From CAYZQE01 sp964480635 (GTDB taxonomy: Bacteria; Pseudomonadota; Gammaproteobacteria; GCA-001735895), in contig CAYZQE010000013.1 in the NCBI GenBank assembly GCA_964480635.1, positions 1-36,993 on the forward strand: a stretch of DNA of 36,993 nt, in the 5' to 3' direction. Positions 32,448 through 36,993 of this stretch are shown here, piece by piece. A program made the translations under genes and the position numbers. Numbering within the stretch: position 1 is the first letter of the stretch; each line of letters begins with the position of its first letter. The notes under the pieces are model-generated. The model was not told the DNA's origin. It did no database searches and saw nothing but the letters and a program-made list of their open reading frames with translations.

Positions 32448-35342
32448 TTACGTTGCCACTATAATTTTAATGGCATCTAATCGCACTTCTGCCTTATCAA
32501 TAATTAAATCGACTGCCGCTAATTGTTGTTGATAAAAGACTATCTCTTGGTTTTGCACATTGCCATTTAGTTCTTGCAAGGCGTCTAAGCGTTCAATCTC
32601 TAATACTAATACCTTTTTAGCCTGCTCATGAGCCTGCTGAATAATGCGCTGCGTTTGGGGTTTCACTTGCGTTTCAATGTGTTTCAACAGATTCTTAATC
32701 ACTGTTTCACGCGCTTTCACAATTTTAAACGCCGTTTGTTTATCTACTTTTTGCTGTAGCTGCTCTATTTGATCGGCACTTAATAAGTGATCATATGCCT
32801 TGCCGGCTTCATCCATTAACACACGAATTGTGGTTGGCGGTAAGTAACGATGGCTTTGAGTTTTTTTGTCATGCGGCAAATCAACCACATAAAAGCATTC
32901 ACACAATATTTTACCAGCTGGAATAGATTTTAATTTAATCGCTGCAAGTGCTGTATTACCCAGCTCACTACTACTCACCATTTCCATGCATGTTCGCACT
33001 AAGGGATGACCCCACGTTAAGTAATGTACATCCTCATTTGATAACGCAATGTCACGGTGATAAGTGACTGTCATACCATCCTCTTGAAACCCTGGTATTT
33101 TGGTCATCATATGATCTGTGGCATTTAACAACCAACAATCTAAACCCTGAATTTCACTGTTTATGCCATAGCAATCATAAATTCGTTCCATATACGATGT
33201 AATCGAATCATCAGCATCATATTCATTTGCCTTATTCATTAATGCTTTTGCAGGTTTCGGACGACATGAGTTATATTCTAAAAGGCGATCACGACCCTTT
33301 AATATTTGCTCCATTTGCTCTTCATAAAGTTGATGAGAGTTTGTCATCACTGCCTGTGCTTTATCCTTATTATAGGTGCGAATGACTTGTGATAATTCAT
33401 ACTCAACCTGTTTGAACACTTGATGACCCGCAGGGCACGTTAATTCGAAGGCATTAATGCCTTGGTGGTACCAGTTAAGCATAGTTTCTTGAGCGGTACC
33501 TTGCAGATAAGGCACATGAATAATAATATCTTGAGTTTGACCAATACGATCTAAGCGGCCTATGCGTTGTTCGAGTAAGTCGGGGTTATAGGGTAGATCA
33601 AATAACACCATTTGATGTGCAAATTGAAAGTTGCGTCCTTCGCTACCAATTTCAGAACAAATGAGCACTTGAGTTCCTGTTTCTTGGTCGGCAAAATAAG
33701 CGGCCGCTTTATCCCGCTCAACAAGGCTTAAGCCTTCGTGAAACACGGCGGCGCTAATACCAGCATGTTTTTTTACACCGACCGCCAAATCTAGAGCTGT
33801 CTCCTGATCGGACGTAATCACTAATATTTTTTGTTTGTTATTTTCAGACAAAAAATCTGCTAACCAAGTTACTCTTGGGTCGTGATCCAACCATGACTCA
33901 TTAACATCTTGAAATAATGCTCTATATAAAATCTCTGGTGACAAAAGTAATTGCTCTTCAAAGGCTTCTTCTGCACTCATTTTTTCAAGTATATTAAAAT
34001 ACACTTCAGGGGTTGCTAGCTTATGCGATGCTAAATGTCTTTGCGGAAAGCCTTTAATAGCATGGCGTGTATTTCTAAATAAAATTCGCCCCGTACCATG
34101 ACGATCAAGTAACTGATCAATCCATTGCTGATTTATGTCTTCATCTTGTGCGTATAAATGAATATCTGATTCAGGGATTTCTAATAGCTCATGCAATAAA
34201 GCGACCATGTCAGTTGTTAATGACTGCTGCTGAATCAATGCATCAATACATTTTGCAATAGGCTCATAACCTTTTTCTTCTTCGATAAATTGATCTAATG
34301 ACGTAAATCTATTTTTATCTAACAAACGTAAACGAGCAAAATGGCTTGCTTTGCCTAACTGCTCAGGCGTAGCTGTTAACAATAAAACACCTTTTACTGT
34401 CTCTGAAAGTGCCTCCACAATATTATACTCTTCGCTTGGGGCATCATGACTCCATTCTAAATGATGCGCTTCATCAACCACCATTAAATCCCATTGCGCA
34501 TCGCAGGCCTGCTTAAACCGACGCGGATGTTCTTTTAAAAAATTGATACTACAAATGACCAGTTGCTCTGATTCAAATGGGTTTTCTAAACCCAACATTT
34601 CTTCATCTTCGTTATCAACTATCGCTTCGCAACGCGCTTCATCAAAGATACGAAAAAACAAATTGAACCGCCTGAGCATTTCTACCAACCATTGATGCAC
34701 TAACGATTCAGGCAAGATAATAAGTACCCGTTTTGCACGTTCACTTAACAATTGGTTATGGATAATTAAACCCGCTTCTATCGTTTTTCCTAAACCCACT
34801 TCATCCGCCAACAAAACCCGTGGCGCAAAACGTTTACCTACTTCATTGGCAATATACATTTGATGCTCTAACAAACTGGTACGACACCCTGTTAAACCCG
34901 AGACTTCCGATGTTGCAATTTGGTAATTAAATTTTTGAGTTAAACGACGCAATGTAAACCATTTATTTTTATCTAATTGTCCATTCAATAAACGATCTAA
35001 AGGCTGGTTCATTTGTATAAAATGATCAATTTTACCTTCAGGAATTCTTATCGTCTGCCCTTTTTCATCAGTACACACATAGGTAAATAAACCATTGTTT
35101 TCTTCACGTGATTGCACCACATAATTAAAATCTAGCTGATCTTTAATGTCATCACCTACATCAAAGGCTACTCGGCTTAAGGGTGCACTTTGTTTAGAAT
35201 AAATCCGTATATCACCCGTGGCTGGGAAAATAACGGTAATGGTTCTATGCTCCAGCTCAATAACCATACCGATGCCTTGAGCGGGTTCTGCAACGTTTAT
35301 CCAACGCTGACCTATGATAAAATCTTGTGATACTTGTGACAT
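32448..35342 (-). CDS. rapA: RNA polymerase-associated ATPase RapA
   Basis: RapA is a SWI2/SNF2-family ATPase that binds RNA polymerase and helps recycle it after transcription. It is 964 residues long (E. coli 968). The N-terminal Tudor-like region starts FIIGQRWINVAEPAQGIGMV. Helicase motifs are Walker A LLADEVGLGKTIEAGLII (Lys186/Thr187), DEAH at 290-293 (VVDEAHHLEW), LLLTATPEQLG, and in the second lobe VLICSEIGSEGRNFQFAHQM and LEQRIGRLDRIGQTQDI. The C-terminal part is helical with a Gln-rich coiled coil. The gene is divergent from the bioD/vapBC region, with only 17 bases between its start and the bioD fragment. Confidence 0.96.
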   Translation of the reverse strand: MSQVSQDFIIGQRWINVAEPAQGIGMVIELEHRTITVIFPATGDIRIYSKQSAPLSRVAFDVGDDIKDQLDFNYVVQSREENNGLFTYVCTDEKGQTIRIPEGKIDHFIQMNQPLDRLLNGQLDKNKWFTLRRLTQKFNYQIATSEVSGLTGCRTSLLEHQMYIANEVGKRFAPRVLLADEVGLGKTIEAGLIIHNQLLSERAKRVLIILPESLVHQWLVEMLRRFNLFFRIFDEARCEAIVDNEDEEMLGLENPFESEQLVICSINFLKEHPRRFKQACDAQWDLMVVDEAHHLEWSHDAPSEEYNIVEALSETVKGVLLLTATPEQLGKASHFARLRLLDKNRFTSLDQFIEEEKGYEPIAKCIDALIQQQSLTTDMVALLHELLEIPESDIHLYAQDEDINQQWIDQLLDRHGTGRILFRNTRHAIKGFPQRHLASHKLATPEVYFNILEKMSAEEAFEEQLLLSPEILYRALFQDVNESWLDHDPRVTWLADFLSENNKQKILVITSDQETALDLAVGVKKHAGISAAVFHEGLSLVERDKAAAYFADQETGTQVLICSEIGSEGRNFQFAHQMVLFDLPYNPDLLEQRIGRLDRIGQTQDIIIHVPYLQGTAQETMLNWYHQGINAFELTCPAGHQVFKQVEYELSQVIRTYNKDKAQAVMTNSHQLYEEQMEQILKGRDRLLEYNSCRPKPAKALMNKANEYDADDSITSYMERIYDCYGINSEIQGLDCWLLNATDHMMTKIPGFQEDGMTVTYHRDIALSNEDVHYLTWGHPLVRTCMEMVSSSELGNTALAAIKLKSIPAGKILCECFYVVDLPHDKKTQSHRYLPPTTIRVLMDEAGKAYDHLLSADQIEQLQQKVDKQTAFKIVKARETVIKNLLKHIETQVKPQTQRIIQQAHEQAKKVLVLEIERLDALQELNGNVQNQEIVFYQQQLAAVDLIIDKAEVRLDAIKIIVAT

Positions 35343-35359
35343 AAATTTAAAGAGTAACT

Positions 35360-35491
35360 ATGAAAAGAAAGGGCTTATTTATTACGGGGACTGATACCAA
35401 TGTTGGTAAAACCTGTATAACGGTACAAATTATACGGCAATTACAGTCAATTGCAGCCCCCATTAAGGTTAGGAAGGGCATTTGCACGAAG
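35360..35491 (+). pseudogene. Truncated duplicate of the bioD 5' end
   Basis: The frame reads MKRKGLFITGTDTNVGKTCI, continues through IRQLQSIAAPIKVRK, then changes to GICTK and stops. Up to codon 39 it matches the intact bioD at 36266 (11 differences in about 117 bases, near 91% identity). The ATP-binding P-loop is kept, but one aspartate is Asn here. Downstream catalytic regions are absent, so it cannot be an active synthetase. An AAAGAG lies seven bases upstream of the ATG, a better ribosome site than that of the intact gene. It is likely the original start of bioD, separated by the vapBC insertion. Confidence 0.85.
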
Positions 35492-35543
35492 TAAATCCAC
35501 ACATCTTTACTTAATTTATCATTTTAATCTGTATTTTTTAAAG

Positions 35544-35588
35544 TTGAGAAGCATAAAACCCAGTGATATACTCATAGGATATACGGAG
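35544..35588 (+). promoter_or_regulatory. vapBC promoter and ribosome site
   Basis: TTGAGA (35544-35549) and TATACT (35567-35572) are separated by 17 bases, a good sigma-70 promoter. GATATAC occurs at 35565-35571 and again at 35578-35584, overlapping and following the -10, and may be the VapBC autoregulation site. GGAG (35585-35588) precedes the vapB ATG by six bases. Confidence 0.7.
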
Positions 35589-35594
35589 AATTAA

Positions 35595-35831
35595 ATGCCT
35601 ATTACTCATACTAAAATTTTTAAAAGTAATACCAGCCAAGCCGTTAGATTATCTAAAGCCGTTGCCTTACCCGATAATATTAAGCACGTTGATATCGTTT
35701 CAGAAGGCAATGTACGAATCATTTCACCTACGGGTGATGCATGGGATTACTGGTTTGACAACAAAACAATCAGCGATGATTTTATGCCCACTAGACATCA
35801 AGAAGTAGACCAGCAAAGAGATGAGTTTTAG
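35595..35831 (+). CDS. vapB: VapB-type antitoxin
   Basis: This is a 78-residue antitoxin with an N-terminal AbrB/SpoVT-like DNA-binding fold: HTKIFKSNTSQAVRLSKAVA followed by LPDNIKHVDIVSEGN. The pattern F-x-S-N-x-S-Q-A-V-R-L-P/S-K is diagnostic of VapB partners of PIN toxins. The C-terminal segment WDYWFDNKTISDDFMPTRHQ supplies the toxin-neutralising part. The strong GGAG site and a consensus promoter lie directly upstream. Its stop overlaps the GTG start of vapC by one base, the classical coupled arrangement. Confidence 0.93.
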   Translation: MPITHTKIFKSNTSQAVRLSKAVALPDNIKHVDIVSEGNVRIISPTGDAWDYWFDNKTISDDFMPTRHQEVDQQRDEF

Positions 35832-36229
35832 TGCTTAAATTCATTCTTGATACCAATATTGTTATTTACACCATAAAAAATCGCCCTAAAAACGTTCGTG
35901 AATTATTTAAGCTACATGAAGGGCAAATGTGCATCTCAAGCATTACATGGGCTGAACTCATCTATGGTGTTGAACGATCATCAAAACCCGATCAAAATTT
36001 ACGCGATATTGAAGGTTTAGCTACACGGTTAGAGGTATTAAATTTTAATCGAGAAGCTGCTGAACACTTTGGTCAAATTAGAGCTCATTTATATAAGCAC
36101 GGCAATCCTATTGGCCCATATGATATGCAAATAGCAGGGCATGCTCGATCACTTGGGCTTATTTTAGTCACCAATAACTTAAAAGAATTTAATCGAGTCG
36201 ATGGGCTAAGAACAGAAAATTGGATTTAG
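35831..36229 (+). CDS. vapC: VapC-type PIN-domain ribonuclease toxin
   Basis: VapC is a Mg-dependent PIN-domain RNase; members of this group cut initiator tRNA or other structured RNA. Acidic metal ligands visible are Asp7 (FILDTNIVIYTIKNRP), Glu42 (ITWAELIYGVERS) and Asp98 (IGPYDMQIAGHARSLGL), followed by the VTNNLKEFNRVDGLRTENW end. This pattern is typical of VapC of the IncI-plasmid/enterobacterial group. The length of 132 residues is normal. The GTG start overlaps the vapB stop. The TA pair sits between two copies of the bioD start, which points to a past insertion. Confidence 0.94.
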   Translation: MLKFILDTNIVIYTIKNRPKNVRELFKLHEGQMCISSITWAELIYGVERSSKPDQNLRDIEGLATRLEVLNFNREAAEHFGQIRAHLYKHGNPIGPYDMQIAGHARSLGLILVTNNLKEFNRVDGLRTENWI

Positions 36230-36265
36230 TTTTCGACAGCTGCAACCAAAAACATTAAGAAAAAA

Positions 36266-36931
36266 ATGAAAAGACAGGGCTTATTTATTACGGGGACTGA
36301 TACCGACGTTGGTAAAACCTATATAACGATGCAAATTATCAGGCAATTACAGTCAATAGCAGCCCCTATTAAAGTTAGGAAGCCTATTGAATCGGGGTGC
36401 TTAATGCAAAAAAATAGTGTATTACACCCTGCGGATGGTTTTTCGCTATGGCAGGCTAATCAACAACATGAATTATTATCCACTGTGACACCCTATCGCT
36501 TTGAACCTGCCATAGCACCCAATAGAGCAGCGGCTTTAAGCAACAAAAGCATTTCAATAAAACAATTAAAGCAAGCGTGTTTAAAAGACATTTCAAATGA
36601 TGACTATTTAATCGTTGAAGGTGCCGGTGGTTTTTACTCCCCTTTATCAAGTGATGGTTTAAATGTAGATTTAGCTCTAGCGCTAAATTTAAATATCGTG
36701 CTCGTTGTTAAAGACCAGCTAGGTTGCATTAACCATACGCTCCTCACTCTAAAAGCCATCCAACAAGCCGAACTTAATTGCATTGCTATCGTCTTAAATT
36801 TAACAACGGCTGATTCAATCGCTACTTTTAATCATGCCCATGAAATAACACAGTGTTGTGATATTCCTGTCTTTAGTTGTGCCAAAGATAGTAAGCTTAC
36901 TCACATTAAAGAGACTCTTGTCGACCCATAA
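36266..36931 (+). CDS. bioD: Dethiobiotin synthetase
   Basis: BioD makes dethiobiotin from 7,8-diaminopelargonate, CO2 and ATP, the penultimate step in biotin synthesis. The P-loop is GTDTDVGKTYIT (Lys17), followed by the substrate-binding VRKPIESGC with Lys39. The second signature is LIVEGAGGFYSPLSSDGLNV, and the C-terminal half carries VVKDQLGCINHTLLTLKAIQ. Length is 221 residues, as usual. The region before the ATG has A-rich sequence without a good Shine-Dalgarno, unlike the truncated duplicate at 35360, so expression may have changed when vapBC entered. No other bio genes lie within the window. Confidence 0.94.
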   Translation: MKRQGLFITGTDTDVGKTYITMQIIRQLQSIAAPIKVRKPIESGCLMQKNSVLHPADGFSLWQANQQHELLSTVTPYRFEPAIAPNRAAALSNKSISIKQLKQACLKDISNDDYLIVEGAGGFYSPLSSDGLNVDLALALNLNIVLVVKDQLGCINHTLLTLKAIQQAELNCIAIVLNLTTADSIATFNHAHEITQCCDIPVFSCAKDSKLTHIKETLVDP

Positions 36932-36932
36932 A

Positions 36933-36993
36933 ATGAATATAAAACATTACTTTAAGCCTTGGGTTTTAATCACCACTGGCATCATGATGAATA
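36933..36993 (+). CDS. Start of an unidentified gene, cut by the window end
   Basis: An ATG one base after the bioD stop opens a frame MNIKHYFKPWVLITTGIMMN that runs off the window. The segment WVLITTGIMMN is hydrophobic and could start a signal peptide or membrane helix. Twenty codons are too few to name a family or prove that it is a gene. The tight spacing to bioD suggests the same transcript. Confidence 0.4.
   Translation, partial: MNIKHYFKPWVLITTGIMMN

Noticed and set aside
35360..35491. A small functional gene coding for a 43-residue P-loop peptide
   Set aside because: It matches the bioD start codon for codon and then ends abruptly; a truncated duplicate is the simpler explanation.

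Overview
This window looks like a chromosomal segment of an AT-rich gammaproteobacterium. The evidence is the order rsxABCDGE-nth, the AmgK/MurU cell-wall recycling pair, RapA, a HemB of the zinc-independent active-site type, and an RND permease/DUF1302/LolA-like export cluster. The mixture recalls Cycloclasticus or Methylophaga-like lineages, but that is an impression from gene content, not a search. I saw no rRNA or tRNA gene, CRISPR array or prophage.

Layout. 1-1175 is a gene graveyard: an IS1595-type transposase fragment, a perfect 18-bp hairpin, the C-terminal end of an integrase-core transposase with several lesions, and a 308-bp non-coding element with near-perfect terminal inverted repeats. 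1176-7650 (+) holds the complete Rsx/Rnf electron-transport operon (A, B, C, D, G, E), then nth and a DUF1841 gene. 7651-8884 is a second accessory patch with an Rhs core remnant, a ParE/RelE-type toxin-antitoxin pair and an unassigned stretch ending in a terminator for the opposite strand. 8885-15280 (-) is a three-gene envelope export cluster: LolA-like periplasmic carrier, DUF1302 outer-membrane protein and RND/MMPL permease.

15593-20036 contains nadC, a DMT exporter, the amgK-murU pair, a single-domain MazG hydrolase and a TetR regulator. 20126-25772 (-) has nadE and a cluster coding for an Asn/Trp/Pro-repeat secreted protein resembling sulfur-globule envelope proteins, a cytochrome b561, a Gate-domain membrane protein and a periplasmic rhodanese/metallo-beta-lactamase fusion. 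25876-28705 carries a hypothetical gene divergent from hemB, then aroE and a DUF1304 gene. 28882-35342 (-) has a secreted amidohydrolase, gamma-glutamyltransferase and RapA. 35360-36993 (+) holds a truncated copy of the start of bioD, a vapBC module, an intact bioD and the start of a further gene.

The most interesting signals are: (i) vapBC sitting between a broken, roughly 91% identical duplicate of the bioD 5' end and intact bioD; (ii) a dispersed repeat family whose full copy lies upstream of rsxA, with half copies abutting nth and following the DUF1304 gene; (iii) the PWNN-repeat protein/b561/Gate/rhodanese-MBL cluster, a candidate undescribed periplasmic sulfur or thiol system whose MBL domain lacks the usual first metal motif; and (iv) an unusually long, Gly/Ala/Asn-rich insert in the DUF1302 protein.
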